From Pseudomonas putida (lineage in GTDB: Bacteria; Pseudomonadota; Gammaproteobacteria; Pseudomonadales; Pseudomonadaceae): 64,000 nt of DNA. A model generated the notes under the pieces. It did not search any database. It was not told the origin of the DNA and saw only the letters and a list, made by a program, of their open reading frames with translations. Below are positions 36,651 to 47,306 of this stretch, piece after piece (positions within the stretch are counted from its first letter, which is position 1; each line of letters begins with the position of its first letter). The DNA is taken from contig NZ_CP026115.2 of NCBI RefSeq assembly GCF_009883635.2, positions 1,550,001-1,614,000 on the forward strand, given 5' to 3'. Position numbers and translations under genes: made by a program.

Positions 36651-37796
36651 TCAGTGACGCACGGCGCTGTCTTGCAGCTCGGCGTCAGCGGACAGCTGGC
36701 GTACCGCAATGTAGCGCTCGCTGCGGCGGGTACGGTCGTTGACCTGGCCGACCAGCTGACCACAGGCGGCGTCGATGTCGTCGCCACGGGTGGTACGGGT
36801 GGTGACGTTGAAACCACCGTGGTGCAGCAGGTCCTGGAAGCGGCGGATCGCGTTGTTGCTCGGCCGCTCGTAGCCCGAATGCGGGAACGGGTTGAACGGG
36901 ATCAGGTTGATCTTGCACGGTACGTCGCGCAGCAGCTCGATCATCTGTGCCGCATGCTCAGGCTGGTCGTTGACATCCTTGAGCAGGGTGTACTCGATGG
37001 TCAGCACGCGCTTGCCGCCCAGGGTCGACATATAGCCCATGCACGATTCCAGCAGCATCTTCAGCGGGTACTTCTTGTTGATCGGTACCAGCTGGTTGCG
37101 CAGTTCGTCGTTCGGCGCATGCAGCGAGAGCGCCAGGGACACGTCGATGTGCTTGGCCAGTTCGTCGATCATCGGCACCACGCCCGAGGTGGACAGGGTC
37201 ACGCGACGCTTGGAAATGCCATAGCCCAGGTCATCCATCATGATGTGCATGGCGGCGATGACGTTGTCGAAGTTCAGCAGGGGCTCGCCCATGCCCATCA
37301 TGACCACGTTGGTAATCGCGCGGTCGATCTTGGCCGGGACGGTCCCGAAGGATTTGTTCGCAAGCCACACCTGGCCGATCACTTCAGCGGCGGTGAGGTT
37401 GCTGTTGAAGCCTTGCTTGCCGGTGGAGCAGAAACTGCAGTCCAGGGCGCAGCCGGCTTGCGACGAAACGCAGAGGGTACCGCGGTCGTCGGTGGGGATG
37501 TAGACGGTCTCGACGCAGCTGCCGGAGGCAACGCGGATCACCCACTTGCGGGTGCCGTCGGCGGAAATGTCTTCACTGACCACTTCCGGAGGGCGAATCT
37601 CGGCAACGGCCTCGAGCTTCTCGCGCAAGACCTTGCCAACGTTGGTCATGGCCGCAAAGTCGGACACGCCAAAATGGTGAATCCATTTCATCACCTGACC
37701 GGCACGGAAGCGCTTCTCCCCTATCGAGTCGAAGAACTTTTCCATTTCCGGCTGGGTCAGCCCCAACAGGTTGATTTTGCCAGTAGATGTCGTCAT
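36651..37796 (-). CDS. rlmN: 23S rRNA/tRNA adenine C2-methyltransferase RlmN
   Basis: A 381-aa radical SAM enzyme that methylates A2503 of 23S rRNA and A37 of some tRNAs. The cluster motif CxxxCxxC is in [17 protein letters not shown] second conserved cysteine near the C-terminus ([16 protein letters not shown]) forms the covalent RNA adduct. It probably leads the block through der. ndk lies 28 bp upstream on the same strand. Confidence 0.97.
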   Translation of the reverse strand: MTTSTGKINLLGLTQPEMEKFFDSIGEKRFRAGQVMKWIHHFGVSDFAAMTNVGKVLREKLEAVAEIRPPEVVSEDISADGTRKWVIRVASGSCVETVYIPTDDRGTLCVSSQAGCALDCSFCSTGKQGFNSNLTAAEVIGQVWLANKSFGTVPAKIDRAITNVVMMGMGEPLLNFDNVIAAMHIMMDDLGYGISKRRVTLSTSGVVPMIDELAKHIDVSLALSLHAPNDELRNQLVPINKKYPLKMLLESCMGYMSTLGGKRVLTIEYTLLKDVNDQPEHAAQMIELLRDVPCKINLIPFNPFPHSGYERPSNNAIRRFQDLLHHGGFNVTTRTTRGDDIDAACGQLVGQVNDRTRRSERYIAVRQLSADAELQDSAVRH

Positions 37797-37824
37797 GGAT
37801 TCACCTTCACCCGTAAGCTTTCGC

Positions 37825-38250
37825 TTAGCGAGTGGTTACCTCGGTAGCAGCGAAGAAGTAAGCGATTTCGCGAGCAGCAGCAGCTTCGGAGTCCGAACCG
37901 TGAACGGCGTTGGCGTCGATCGACTCGGCGAAGTCAGCACGGATGGTGCCGGCAGCAGCTTCTTTAGGGTTGGTAGCGCCCATCAGCTCACGGTTCTTGG
38001 CAATGGCGTTTTCGCCTTCCAGAACCTGAACAACGACCGGGCCGGAAGTCATGAAGGCAACCAGGTCACCGAAGAAGCCGCGCTCGCTGTGCTCGGCGTA
38101 GAAGCCTTCAGCTTCGGCTTTGGACAGTTGCTTGATTTTCGAGGCAACGATTTTCAGGCCAGCTTCTTCGAAGCGGGTAGTGATCTTGCCGATAACGTTT
38201 TTGGCAACGGCGTCAGGCTTGATGATCGAGAAAGTACGTTGAACAGCCAT
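37825..38250 (-). CDS. ndk: Nucleoside diphosphate kinase
   Basis: A 141-aa enzyme that keeps NTP pools balanced by transferring phosphate through a histidine. The active-site segment is [20 protein letters not shown]. The usual start [16 protein letters not shown] is present. Standard length. Its likely -10 element lies inside the terminator of the iscX transcript (38286-38308). Confidence 0.98.
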   Translation of the reverse strand: MAVQRTFSIIKPDAVAKNVIGKITTRFEEAGLKIVASKIKQLSKAEAEGFYAEHSERGFFGDLVAFMTSGPVVVQVLEGENAIAKNRELMGATNPKEAAAGTIRADFAESIDANAVHGSDSEAAAAREIAYFFAATEVTTR

Positions 38251-38285
38251 GGAAAACTCCAGAATATGAGTGTTACGAAAAATTA

Positions 38286-38308
38286 AACCCGCGAATTATA
38301 CGCGGGTT
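38286..38308 (-). terminator. Terminator of the isc operon after iscX
   Basis: AACCCGCG (38286-38293) and CGCGGGTT (38301-38308) pair around a 7-base loop. On the minus strand the stem is followed by TAATTTTTCG. It overlaps the predicted ndk promoter. Confidence 0.8.
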
Positions 38309-38324
38309 CCAGGGGATTGCCTAA
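38295..38324 (-). promoter_or_regulatory. Predicted sigma-70 promoter of ndk
   Basis: On the minus strand TTAGGC (38319-38324), an 18-bp spacer and a perfect TATAAT (38295-38300), 45 bp upstream of the ndk ATG. The -10 lies in the loop of the iscX terminator hairpin. Confidence 0.6.
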
Positions 38325-38339
38325 CCTGCAGCGTCACGC

Positions 38340-38540
38340 TTAGTCGGCTTCTTCAATCCAGGCCGCCTGGATGGCCTCGAGGACTTTCTCACCGCCACGT
38401 GACGGATCGTCGCTGAACTCTGGCAAGGCCAGCACCCAACGGTGCAGATCGACGAAATTCACATATTTAGGATCGACGTCCGGCTTGCTTTCCGCAAGCT
38501 GGATGGCGATCTCAAGTACATCAATCCATTTCAAGCTCAT
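38340..38540 (-). CDS. iscX: Fe-S cluster assembly protein IscX
   Basis: A 66-aa acidic protein (YfhJ family) that binds IscS and iron and tunes cluster assembly. The family sequence is clear: LKWIDVLEIAIQLAESKPDVDPKYV and LPEFSDDPSRGGEKVLEAIQ, ending EEAD. The start is the ATG at 38540 (MSLKWIDVLE). Last gene of the isc operon, 10 bp after fdx. Confidence 0.95.
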   Translation of the reverse strand: MSLKWIDVLEIAIQLAESKPDVDPKYVNFVDLHRWVLALPEFSDDPSRGGEKVLEAIQAAWIEEAD

Positions 38541-38550
38541 GGGGCAAACC

Positions 38551-38892
38551 TCAGTGCGGCGCTTCGGCAGCGTGGTTGAGCGTATATTTGGGCAGCTCGA
38601 TGGTGAGGTCATCCTCACCAACGATCACCTGGCAGGCCAGGCGCGACTGCGCCTCCAGGCCCCAGGCCTTATCCAGCATATCCTCTTCCAGCTCGTCGGC
38701 TTCCTCGAGCGAGTCGAAGCCTTCGCGCACGATGCAGTGGCAGGTGGTGCAGGCGCACACACCGCCGCACGCGCTTTCCATCTCGATGTGGTGCTCGTGG
38801 GCCAGCTCCAGGATGTTGGTCCCTGGCTCCACCTCAACCACCAGCCCATCCGGGCAGAACTTCTCGTGCGGCAGGAAAATCACCTGGGGCAT
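38551..38892 (-). CDS. fdx: Isc-type [2Fe-2S] ferredoxin
   Basis: A 113-aa ferredoxin that supplies electrons for cluster building. The ligands fit the isc type: C42, C48 and C51 in ACGGVCACTTCHC, and C87 in SRLACQVIV. Two extra Cys (46 and 53) are normal for this group. It lies 3 bp after hscA. Confidence 0.97.
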   Translation of the reverse strand: MPQVIFLPHEKFCPDGLVVEVEPGTNILELAHEHHIEMESACGGVCACTTCHCIVREGFDSLEEADELEEDMLDKAWGLEAQSRLACQVIVGEDDLTIELPKYTLNHAAEAPH

Positions 38893-38895
38893 CGG

Positions 38896-40758
<1,863 letters not shown>

Positions 40759-40800
40759 GCTTATCTGAATACCTTAGGCGTCATCACGGGCGACACCGGG

Positions 40801-41322
40801 TTAATCGTCGAGGCGCTCTTCCAGTTGGCGCACTTCTTGGGCGAGCTTGTCGAGGAACTGCATGCGGCGCATCAGGCGCTCGGCCTTGTCGCGCTCGGCA
40901 GGCACATCCCAGCAGGCGGCGAAATCCTCGTTGAGCGTGTCCTGAGCGGCCTTCAGGCGCTTCTTGAACACGGCCACGCCATCAAGGTCAGCTTCGTCCT
41001 GCAGCTCTTCGAGCTCTTCGCGCCACTGCATCTGCTGCAACAGGAAATCAGGGTCATGGACCGTGACTTCCTGGGGCACTTCGTGGCCACCGATAGCCAG
41101 CAAGTAGCGGGCACGGCGTGGCGCACTGCGCAGGGTCTGGTAGGCGTCGTTGAGAGCCGCGGACTTTTCCAGCGCTACCCGCTGCTCGCGTTCGGAGGCG
41201 TCGGCGAAGCGGTCCGGATGAACCTCGCGGGCCAGCTCGCGATAGCGAGTGGCCAGTTTGTCGAGGTCCAGGCGGAAGCAGGGCTGGAGGTCAAACAGAG
41301 CGAAATGACAAGGAGTACCCAC
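40801..41322 (-). CDS. hscB: J-type co-chaperone HscB
   Basis: A 173-aa co-chaperone that brings IscU to HscA. The J-domain at the N-terminus has the HPD motif ([18 protein letters not shown]), and the helical IscU-binding domain is at about 90-170. I set the start at the GTG at 41322 ([14 protein letters not shown]), which fits the family and has GAGG at the right distance. An upstream ATG at 41361 would add 13 residues and overlap iscA. Confidence 0.93.
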   Translation of the reverse strand: MGTPCHFALFDLQPCFRLDLDKLATRYRELAREVHPDRFADASEREQRVALEKSAALNDAYQTLRSAPRRARYLLAIGGHEVPQEVTVHDPDFLLQQMQWREELEELQDEADLDGVAVFKKRLKAAQDTLNEDFAACWDVPAERDKAERLMRRMQFLDKLAQEVRQLEERLDD

Positions 41323-41330
41323 GGCCAGCC

Positions 41331-41654
41331 TCAAACGTTGAAGCTTTCGCCGCAGCCACACTCACCGCGCACGTTGGGGTTGTTGAACTTGAAGCCCTCG
41401 TTCAACCCTTCCTTGACGAAGTCCAGCTCGGTGCCATCGAGGTATACCAGGCTCTTGGGATCGATGATCACCTTGACGCCATGGTTCTCGAACACCTGGT
41501 CCTCTGCGGCCAGCTCGTCGACGAACTCCAGCACGTAGGCCAGGCCCGAGCAGCCGGTGGTGCGCACGCCCAGGCGAATGCCCTCACCCTTGCCGCGCCC
41601 GTCGAGGGAGCGGCGAATGTGGTTGGCGGCGGCTTCTGTCATGCTGATAGCCAT
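41331..41654 (-). CDS. iscA: A-type Fe-S carrier IscA
   Basis: A 107-aa carrier with the three conserved cysteines: one in [15 protein letters not shown] and two in the C-terminal GECGCGESF. The start is the ATG at 41654 ([13 protein letters not shown]). Between iscU and hscB as in other isc operons. Confidence 0.97.
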   Translation of the reverse strand: MAISMTEAAANHIRRSLDGRGKGEGIRLGVRTTGCSGLAYVLEFVDELAAEDQVFENHGVKVIIDPKSLVYLDGTELDFVKEGLNEGFKFNNPNVRGECGCGESFNV

Positions 41655-41689
41655 CGGAACTCCTTGAGTCTTACCTTGCAACGGGCGGC

Positions 41690-42076
41690 TTAGATCAAGC
41701 CTTTCTTCTGCTTGTAATCGCGAACGGCTGCCTTGATGGCATCTTCGGCGAGTACCGAGCAGTGGATCTTCACTGGCGGCAACGCCAGTTCTTCCGCCAG
41801 CTGGGTGTTCTTGATGGTTTCGGCTTCGTCCAGGGTCTTGCCCTTCATCCACTCGGTGGCGAGGGAGCTGGAAGCGATGGCCGAACCGCAGCCGTAAGTC
41901 TTGAACTTGGCGTCTTCGATGATGCCTTGCTCGTTGACCTTGATCTGCAGGCGCATCACGTCACCGCACGCTGGAGCGCCGACCATGCCGGTACCGACAT
42001 CCGGGTCCTCGGCGTTCATCTTGCCGACGTTGCGTGGGTTTTCGTAGTGGTCGATGACCTTTTCACTGTATGCCAT
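41690..42076 (-). CDS. iscU: Fe-S cluster scaffold IscU
   Basis: A 128-aa scaffold on which clusters are built. The three cluster cysteines are C37 (GAPACGDVM), C63 ([12 protein letters not shown]) and C106 ([11 protein letters not shown]). The HscA-recognition motif LPPVK lies just before C106. Normal length and sequence. 35 bp from iscA and 46 bp from iscS. Confidence 0.98.
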   Translation of the reverse strand: MAYSEKVIDHYENPRNVGKMNAEDPDVGTGMVGAPACGDVMRLQIKVNEQGIIEDAKFKTYGCGSAIASSSLATEWMKGKTLDEAETIKNTQLAEELALPPVKIHCSVLAEDAIKAAVRDYKQKKGLI

Positions 42077-42122
42077 GGTGCAATTCCTTCCTCATCAGGG
42101 AGCCGCTCTTGCCGGCGACTGC

Positions 42123-43337
42123 TTAGTGGGCGGCCCACTCGATCTTGGAGATGTCAACGCCGTCTTTGTACATGTCCCACAGCGGCGACAGCTCACGCAG
42201 TTTGTTGACGGCCATGCAGACTTGCTGCGCGGCGTAGTCGACTTCTTCTTCGGTGGTGAAGCGGCCGAAGGAGAAGCGGATCGAGCTGTGCGCCAGCTCG
42301 TCGTTGCGGCCCAGAGCGCGCAGTACATACGACGGCTCGAGCGAAGCGGAGGTACAGGCCGAACCGGACGATACGGCGATGTCCTTCAGGGACATCAGCA
42401 GCGACTCGCCTTCGACGTAGTTGAAGCTCAGGTTCAGGTTGTGCGGTACGCGAGCAGTCTTGCTGCCGTTGACGTACAGCTCTTCGAGGTCCGAGACCTG
42501 CTTGAAGAAGCGGTCGCTCAGGGCCTTGATGCGCACGTTTTCGGCGGCCATTTCCTGCTTGGCGATGGCGAAGGCTTCGCCCATGCCGACAATCTGGTGA
42601 GTCGGCAGGGTGCCCGAACGCATGCCGCGCTCATGGCCACCGCCGTGAATGATGGCCTCCAGGCGCACGCGCGGCTTGCGGCTGACGTACAGCGCGCCGA
42701 TACCTTTAGGGCCGTAAACCTTGTGCGCCGAGAACGACATCAGGTCGACCTTCAGCTTCTGAACGTCGATTTCGACCTTGCCGGCCGACTGGGCGGCGTC
42801 GACGTGGAACAGCACGCCGCGCGAACGGGTCAGTTCACCGATGGCGGCGATGTCGTTGATCGAGCCGACTTCGTTGTTCACGTGCATCAGCGAGACCAGG
42901 ATGGTGTCGTCGCGCAGGGCAGCTTCGACCATGGCCGGGGTGACGATGCCGTCTTCGCCGGGCTCCAGGTAGGTGACTTCGAAACCTTCACGCTCGAGCT
43001 GGCGAGCGGTATCCAGGACCGCCTTGTGCTCGATCTTGGAGGTGATGATGTGCTTGCCCTTGGTCTGATAGAAGTGCGCCACGCCTTTCAGGGCGAGGTT
43101 GTCGGACTCGGTGGCACCGCTGGTCCAGACGATTTCGCGCGGGTCGGCGTTGATCAGGTCGGCAACCTGGCGGCGGCCGTTCTCGACCGCTTCCTCGGCC
43201 TTCCAGCCGAACACGTGGGAGCGCGAGGCCGGGTTACCGAAGTTGCCGTCGACCAGCAGGCAGTCGGCCATCTTCTGGGCGACACGAGGGTCGACCGGCG
43301 TGGTAGCGGAGTAATCGAGGTAGATCGGCAACTTCAT
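42123..43337 (-). CDS. iscS: Cysteine desulfurase IscS
   Basis: A 404-aa PLP enzyme that provides sulfur. The PLP lysine is in [18 protein letters not shown] and the catalytic Cys is in the mobile loop [21 protein letters not shown]. It starts [19 protein letters not shown], the family norm. It also serves tRNA thiolation and, in this window, can feed selenium transfer to SelD. 46 bp after iscR, so the whole isc operon is probably under IscR control. Confidence 0.98.
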   Translation of the reverse strand: MKLPIYLDYSATTPVDPRVAQKMADCLLVDGNFGNPASRSHVFGWKAEEAVENGRRQVADLINADPREIVWTSGATESDNLALKGVAHFYQTKGKHIITSKIEHKAVLDTARQLEREGFEVTYLEPGEDGIVTPAMVEAALRDDTILVSLMHVNNEVGSINDIAAIGELTRSRGVLFHVDAAQSAGKVEIDVQKLKVDLMSFSAHKVYGPKGIGALYVSRKPRVRLEAIIHGGGHERGMRSGTLPTHQIVGMGEAFAIAKQEMAAENVRIKALSDRFFKQVSDLEELYVNGSKTARVPHNLNLSFNYVEGESLLMSLKDIAVSSGSACTSASLEPSYVLRALGRNDELAHSSIRFSFGRFTTEEEVDYAAQQVCMAVNKLRELSPLWDMYKDGVDISKIEWAAH

Positions 43338-43383
43338 GGGTATCTCCTATCAGGCGGTGGCGTCGCTCGTCACTATTAAAAGG

Positions 43384-43875
43384 TCAGTCGACGGCGGACG
43401 TCTCAATCTTGTCCAGCAAGGCGGTACGGCCTGCGACACGCCGCAGGTCCTGGCGCTGGGCGACTTCCTGCACCTCACGGCGCATGACGAGGTCGGCCAG
43501 GCTGATGCCGCTGAGGAATTCGTGGATCTGCTGGCTGAGGTCGCACCACAGGTGGTGGGTCAGGCAGGTGTCACCGGCATGGCAATCCCCGAGGCCCTGG
43601 CAACGGGTGGCATCGACCGACTCGTTGACCGCGTCGATGACCTGGGCCACCTGGATGGTTTCCATGCCGCGCGACAGCTGGTAGCCACCGCCCGGACCGC
43701 GCACACTGGAGACCAGGCTGCTGCGGCGCAGCTTGGCGAACAGCTGTTCCAGATAAGAAAGGGAAATGCCCTGGCGCTCGGAAATGTCGGCCAAAGACAC
43801 CGGCCCATGCTGCGCGTGCAATGCCAGGTCGAGCATGGCAGTGACGGCGTATCGGCCTTTGGTAGTCAGTCGCAT
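43384..43875 (-). CDS. iscR: Fe-S sensing transcription regulator IscR
   Basis: A 163-aa Rrf2-family repressor. The winged helix is at about 10-75 ([23 protein letters not shown]). The cluster ligands are the normal three cysteines C92, C98 and C104 plus H107 ([20 protein letters not shown]). With a [2Fe-2S] cluster it should repress its own operon. Two matching type 1 sites lie in the promoter upstream (43921-43970). Confidence 0.97.
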   Translation of the reverse strand: MRLTTKGRYAVTAMLDLALHAQHGPVSLADISERQGISLSYLEQLFAKLRRSSLVSSVRGPGGGYQLSRGMETIQVAQVIDAVNESVDATRCQGLGDCHAGDTCLTHHLWCDLSQQIHEFLSGISLADLVMRREVQEVAQRQDLRRVAGRTALLDKIETSAVD

Positions 43876-43912
43876 GGCTAATGGGTACCACGGGAGTTAC
43901 GGAATGTGTGCG

Positions 43913-43941
43913 AGTATGCGATTCCCGAGCATTTAAGTCAA
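43913..43941 (-). promoter_or_regulatory. Predicted promoter of iscR-isc operon
   Basis: On the minus strand TTGACT (43936-43941), a 17-bp spacer and CATACT (43913-43918), about 38 bp upstream of the iscR ATG. The -35 lies inside an IscR-like site. Confidence 0.65.
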
Positions 43942-43945
43942 CTAT
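43921..43945 (-). promoter_or_regulatory. IscR type 1-like site, proximal
   Basis: The minus-strand sequence starts ATAGTTGACTTAAATGCTCG. It fits the E. coli type 1 pattern ATASYYGACTRWWWYAGTCRRSTAT at about 20 of 25 positions as I align it, and covers the -35 of the promoter. Confidence 0.65.
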
Positions 43946-43970
43946 TAGACCTACTGCTTTAGTCGGATTT
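43946..43970 (-). promoter_or_regulatory. IscR type 1-like site, distal
   Basis: The minus-strand sequence starts AAATCCGACTAAAGCAGTAG. The core YYGACTR...YAGT matches the type 1 pattern; the flanks are weaker. It abuts the proximal site with no gap. Confidence 0.6.
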
Positions 43971-44054
43971 GCATCTGGGAGGCGGGCGCGAGTGTAGCAG
44001 CAATGGGACGTGAGCACACGCCCCATATGTCAGAGTGACTTCACTGCGGCGCAA

Positions 44055-44843
44055 TCAATGCGACTGAGTGTCGCGCTGAGCCGCCTGGGTTTCGATCGCA
44101 AAATCATCTTCCGGCAGTTTCGGCAGTTCCTTGGCACAGTAGTCACTGCCCATCTTGGTCAGCGCGCCACACATGCCCTCCAGGCGCTCGTCGACGGCCT
44201 GCAGGTGGTCGAGCATCTGGCCGATGGCACGGGCTACCGGGTCCGGCATGTCGCCGCTGACACCGTAGGCATCGAAACCGATCTTCTCGGCCATGGCCTT
44301 GCGCTTGGCCTCGAGCTCGGTGTCTTCGCTGTTCTTGACGATGATCCGCCCCGGGATGCCGACGGCAGTGGCGCCGGCTGGCACCGCCTTGGTCACCACT
44401 GCATTGGAACCGATCTTGGCCCCGGCACCGACGGTGAACGGGCCCAGCACCTTGGCGCCCGCCCCTACCACCACACCGTTTTCCAGGGTCGGGTGGCGCT
44501 TGCCCTTGTTCCAGCTGGTACCGCCCAGGGTCACGCCCTGGTAGAGGGTGACATCGTCGCCGATCTCGGCGGTTTCGCCGATGACGATACCCATGCCATG
44601 GTCGATGAAGAAGCGCCGACCAATGGTCGCACCGGGATGGATCTCGATACCGGTCAGCCAGCGACCGAAGTTCGACACCAGGCGGGCCAGCCACTTGAAA
44701 TCGCGCTTCCACAGGGCGTTGCCCAGGCGATGCAGCCAGATAGCGTGCATGCCGGGGTAGCAGGTCAGCACCTCAAAGGCATTGCGCGCCGCCGGGTCGC
44801 GATGGAAAACGCTCTGGATATCTTCACGCAGACGCTCGAACAT
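44055..44843 (-). CDS. cysE: Serine O-acetyltransferase
   Basis: A 262-aa enzyme that makes O-acetylserine for cysteine synthesis. The N-terminal helical domain ([20 protein letters not shown]) is followed by the left-handed beta-helix of hexapeptide repeats. The active-site segments are [27 protein letters not shown] and [22 protein letters not shown]. The length is close to that of other pseudomonad CysE proteins. It lies upstream of iscR on the same strand and just after trmJ (3 bp gap); cysteine is the sulfur donor for IscS. Confidence 0.96.
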   Translation of the reverse strand: MFERLREDIQSVFHRDPAARNAFEVLTCYPGMHAIWLHRLGNALWKRDFKWLARLVSNFGRWLTGIEIHPGATIGRRFFIDHGMGIVIGETAEIGDDVTLYQGVTLGGTSWNKGKRHPTLENGVVVGAGAKVLGPFTVGAGAKIGSNAVVTKAVPAGATAVGIPGRIIVKNSEDTELEAKRKAMAEKIGFDAYGVSGDMPDPVARAIGQMLDHLQAVDERLEGMCGALTKMGSDYCAKELPKLPEDDFAIETQAAQRDTQSH

Positions 44844-44846
44844 CTG

Positions 44847-45617
44847 TCAGTCCTTCCGTTTATGCGGCTCGCCCCGTGCGACCTTCTGGGTCTCGGTGAG
44901 GATGCCGCGCAAAATGCTCATTTCCGAACGATTGACCGAGCTGCGCCCATACAGCCGGCGCAGGCGCGCCATCAGGTGCTTGGGCTTCTCAGGGTCGAGG
45001 AAGCCGATGTCCACCAGGGTCTTCTCCAGGTGTTCATAGAACAGCTCCATTTCGTCCATGGTCGCCAGCTCGTTGCTGCGCAGCGAGTTGGCATCGAACT
45101 TCTCGACTTTCGAGGGCGCGCCTTCGGCTGCCAGCCAGGCCATGCGCACCTCATAGGAGAGCACCTGGACCGCGGCGGCAAGGTTCAGCGAACTGAAGTC
45201 GGGGTTCGAGGGAATGTGCACGTGGAAGTGACATCGCTGCAGTTCTTCGTTGGTCAGGCCGGCGTGTTCGCGCCCGAACACCAGAGCGATCTCTTCACCG
45301 CCGGTGGCGTGCTCCACGGCCTTGGCCCCGCACTCGCGCGGGTCGATCAACGGCCAGGGGATGCTGCGCTCACGGGCACTGGTGCCCATGACCAGGCTGC
45401 AGCCGACCAGCGCGTCTTCAAGGCTGTCGACCACCTGGGCATTGGCCAGGATGTCGTCGGCGCCCGAGGCGCGCGCGGTGGCGTCGCCGGACGGGAACTC
45501 TTTTGGCTGCACCAGCACCAGACGCGACAAGCCCATGTTTTTCATGGCACGCGCAGCGCCGCCGATGTTGCCGGGGTGGCTGGTATTGACCAGAACAACA
45601 CGAATATTTTGCAGCAA
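44847..45617 (-). CDS. trmJ: tRNA 2'-O-methyltransferase TrmJ
   Basis: A 256-aa SPOUT-class methyltransferase that methylates position 32 of several tRNAs. The N-terminal domain starts LQNIRVVLVNTSHPGNIGGAARAM and contains the trefoil-knot SAM site near ALVFGREHAGLTNEELQRCHF. The family usually starts ML(D/Q)xIRVVLV, so I place the start at the TTG at 45617. The frame is open to an ATG at 45713, but that 32-residue extension has no family match. The ribosome site before the TTG is weak. Confidence 0.88.
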   Translation of the reverse strand: MLQNIRVVLVNTSHPGNIGGAARAMKNMGLSRLVLVQPKEFPSGDATARASGADDILANAQVVDSLEDALVGCSLVMGTSARERSIPWPLIDPRECGAKAVEHATGGEEIALVFGREHAGLTNEELQRCHFHVHIPSNPDFSSLNLAAAVQVLSYEVRMAWLAAEGAPSKVEKFDANSLRSNELATMDEMELFYEHLEKTLVDIGFLDPEKPKHLMARLRRLYGRSSVNRSEMSILRGILTETQKVARGEPHKRKD

Positions 45618-45768
45618 GGTGTTGTGCTCACAGATGCAGGTTTGGGGGAAATCGATCTTACAGAACCGACCAGCGTAACGCCATGAAAGCAAATGTGACA
45701 CTTCTGCCGCCAAACTTTTCTGCTAGAATGTTCGGCTTTCTTCTTTAACATCTCCAGGTGACCCGCCC

Positions 45769-46587
45769 ATGCAGCCTATGCTGAATATCGCCCTGCGCGC
45801 CGCTCGCAGCGCCAGTGAACTGATTTTCCGCTCCATCGAACGCCTGGATAGCATCAAGGTCGACGAGAAAGAGGCCAAGGACTACGTCTCCGAAGTGGAT
45901 CGCGCCGCTGAGCAGAGCATCGTCAACGCCCTGCGCAAGGCCTACCCGAACCACTCCATTCAAGGTGAAGAAACCGGCCTGCACGCCGGCACCGGCGAAG
46001 AAGGCAAGGACTACCTGTGGATCATCGATCCGCTGGACGGCACCACCAACTTCCTGCGTGGCATCCCGCACTTCGCTGTCAGCATCGCCTGCAAATACCG
46101 TGGCCGCCTCGAGCACGCCGTGATCGTCGACCCGGTTCGCCAGGAAGAATTCACCGCCAGCCGTGGCCGTGGCGCCCAACTCAATGGCCGCCGCCTGCGC
46201 GTCAGCTCGCGTACCAGCCTGGACGGCGCCCTGCTGGGTACCGGCTTCCCGTTCCGTGACAACCAGATGGCTGACATGGACAACTACCTGGGCATGTTCC
46301 GCGCCCTGACTGGCCAGACCGCCGGCATCCGCCGCGCCGGCTCCGCCAGCCTGGACCTGGCCTATGTGGCTGCCGGCCGTTTCGACGCCTTCTGGGAGTC
46401 GGGTCTGTCCGAATGGGACATGGCGGCGGGCGTGCTGCTGATCCAGGAAGCCGGTGGCCTGGTGAGCGACTTCAACGGTGGCCACGACTTCCTCGACAAG
46501 GGCCACATCGTTGCAGGCAACATCAAGTGCTTCAAGGCCGTACTGACCGCTATCCAGCCACACCTGCCTGAGCACATGAAGCGCTAA
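45769..46587 (+). CDS. suhB: Inositol-1-monophosphatase SuhB
   Basis: A 272-aa Mg-dependent phosphatase, also an rRNA transcription factor in enteric bacteria. The metal-binding motifs are present: GEETG (about residues 65-69), DPLDGTTNF and WDMAAGVLL. It starts MQPMLNIALRAARSASELIFRS at 45769. A possible -10 (TAGAAT, 45724-45729) lies upstream; divergent from trmJ. A strong palindromic terminator follows. Confidence 0.97.
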   Translation: MQPMLNIALRAARSASELIFRSIERLDSIKVDEKEAKDYVSEVDRAAEQSIVNALRKAYPNHSIQGEETGLHAGTGEEGKDYLWIIDPLDGTTNFLRGIPHFAVSIACKYRGRLEHAVIVDPVRQEEFTASRGRGAQLNGRRLRVSSRTSLDGALLGTGFPFRDNQMADMDNYLGMFRALTGQTAGIRRAGSASLDLAYVAAGRFDAFWESGLSEWDMAAGVLLIQEAGGLVSDFNGGHDFLDKGHIVAGNIKCFKAVLTAIQPHLPEHMKR

Positions 46588-46600
46588 GCGCGGATTTCAG

Positions 46601-46638
46601 GTACAAAAAAAGCACCTCTCGAGGTGCTTTTTTTGTAC
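46601..46638. terminator. Perfect bidirectional terminator between suhB and the glycine-zipper gene
   Basis: 18 bases (46601-46618) are the exact reverse complement of 46621-46638 with two bases between. The inner arms are GCACCTC/GAGGTGC, with A7 and T7 runs outside, so the structure works in both directions for the two convergent genes. Confidence 0.92.
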
Positions 46639-46645
46639 CCGGTGC

Positions 46646-47188
46646 TTACTGCCCGGCTTCGCTGAGGATCAGCTTGCCATTCTTGTCCAGCGGAATGGTC
46701 GAACCCGGCTCGCGGTCCATCTTCACCTTGCCCACCTGATCACCAATGGAATAGGTCACGTTGTAACCCACCACCTTCTCGCTGATGTCGTTGACCGTGT
46801 TGCAGCGCGTTTGCGTAGTGGTGTAGGTGTCACGCTGCTGCATGCCTTCCTGCACCTTGTTACCGGCATAACCACCACCGACCGCACCGGCCACGGTGGC
46901 AATCTTCTTGCCAGTGCCGCCGCCGATCTGATTACCCAGCAGGCCGCCGGCAATGGCACCGACCACGGTACCGGCGATCTGGTGCTGGTCCTTGACCGGC
47001 GCCTGACGCGTAACGGCGACGTCCTTGCAGACCTCGCGCGGGGTCTTGACCTGTTGCTTGATCGGTTGCACGTCGGTGACCTGGGCATACTCAGGCCCCT
47101 TGTTCACCAAGCTGTAGGTGGCAACAGCACCTCCGGCAGTAACACCGACAGCACCCAGCACAGCGCCTACGAGCATTGATTTGTTCAC
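46646..47188 (-). CDS. Glycine-zipper 2TM domain protein
   Basis: A 180-aa exported or membrane-anchored protein. An N-terminal hydrophobic stretch (MLVGAVLGAVGVTAGGAVATY) acts as signal or anchor. The central glycine zipper (IAGTVVGAIAGGLLGNQIGGG and VAGAVGGGYAGNKVQEGMQ) defines the Rick-17kDa/YMGG-like family. Homologues sit in the outer membrane or periplasm and contribute to envelope stability, without a known activity. Convergent with suhB. Two Cys (54 and 129) could form a disulfide. Confidence 0.9.
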   Translation of the reverse strand: MNKSMLVGAVLGAVGVTAGGAVATYSLVNKGPEYAQVTDVQPIKQQVKTPREVCKDVAVTRQAPVKDQHQIAGTVVGAIAGGLLGNQIGGGTGKKIATVAGAVGGGYAGNKVQEGMQQRDTYTTTQTRCNTVNDISEKVVGYNVTYSIGDQVGKVKMDREPGSTIPLDKNGKLILSEAGQ

Positions 47189-47248
47189 ATGAACCTCCTG
47201 TTGTACCTGCAGGGGCTAACCTGCTTTCTCCCAGCCTTGGAGCAAAAA

Positions 47249-47279
47249 AAAAGGCGTGAGTTCAACACTCACGCCTTTT
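47249..47279 (-). terminator. Terminator of the queA-secF block
   Basis: AAAAGGCGTGAGT (47249-47261) and ACTCACGCCTTTT (47267-47279) form a 13-bp stem. On the minus strand it is followed by T9. It lies 28 bp after the secF stop. Confidence 0.9.
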
Positions 47280-47306
47280 CATCGCCGAACGGCGTAGGAC
47301 TAATCC

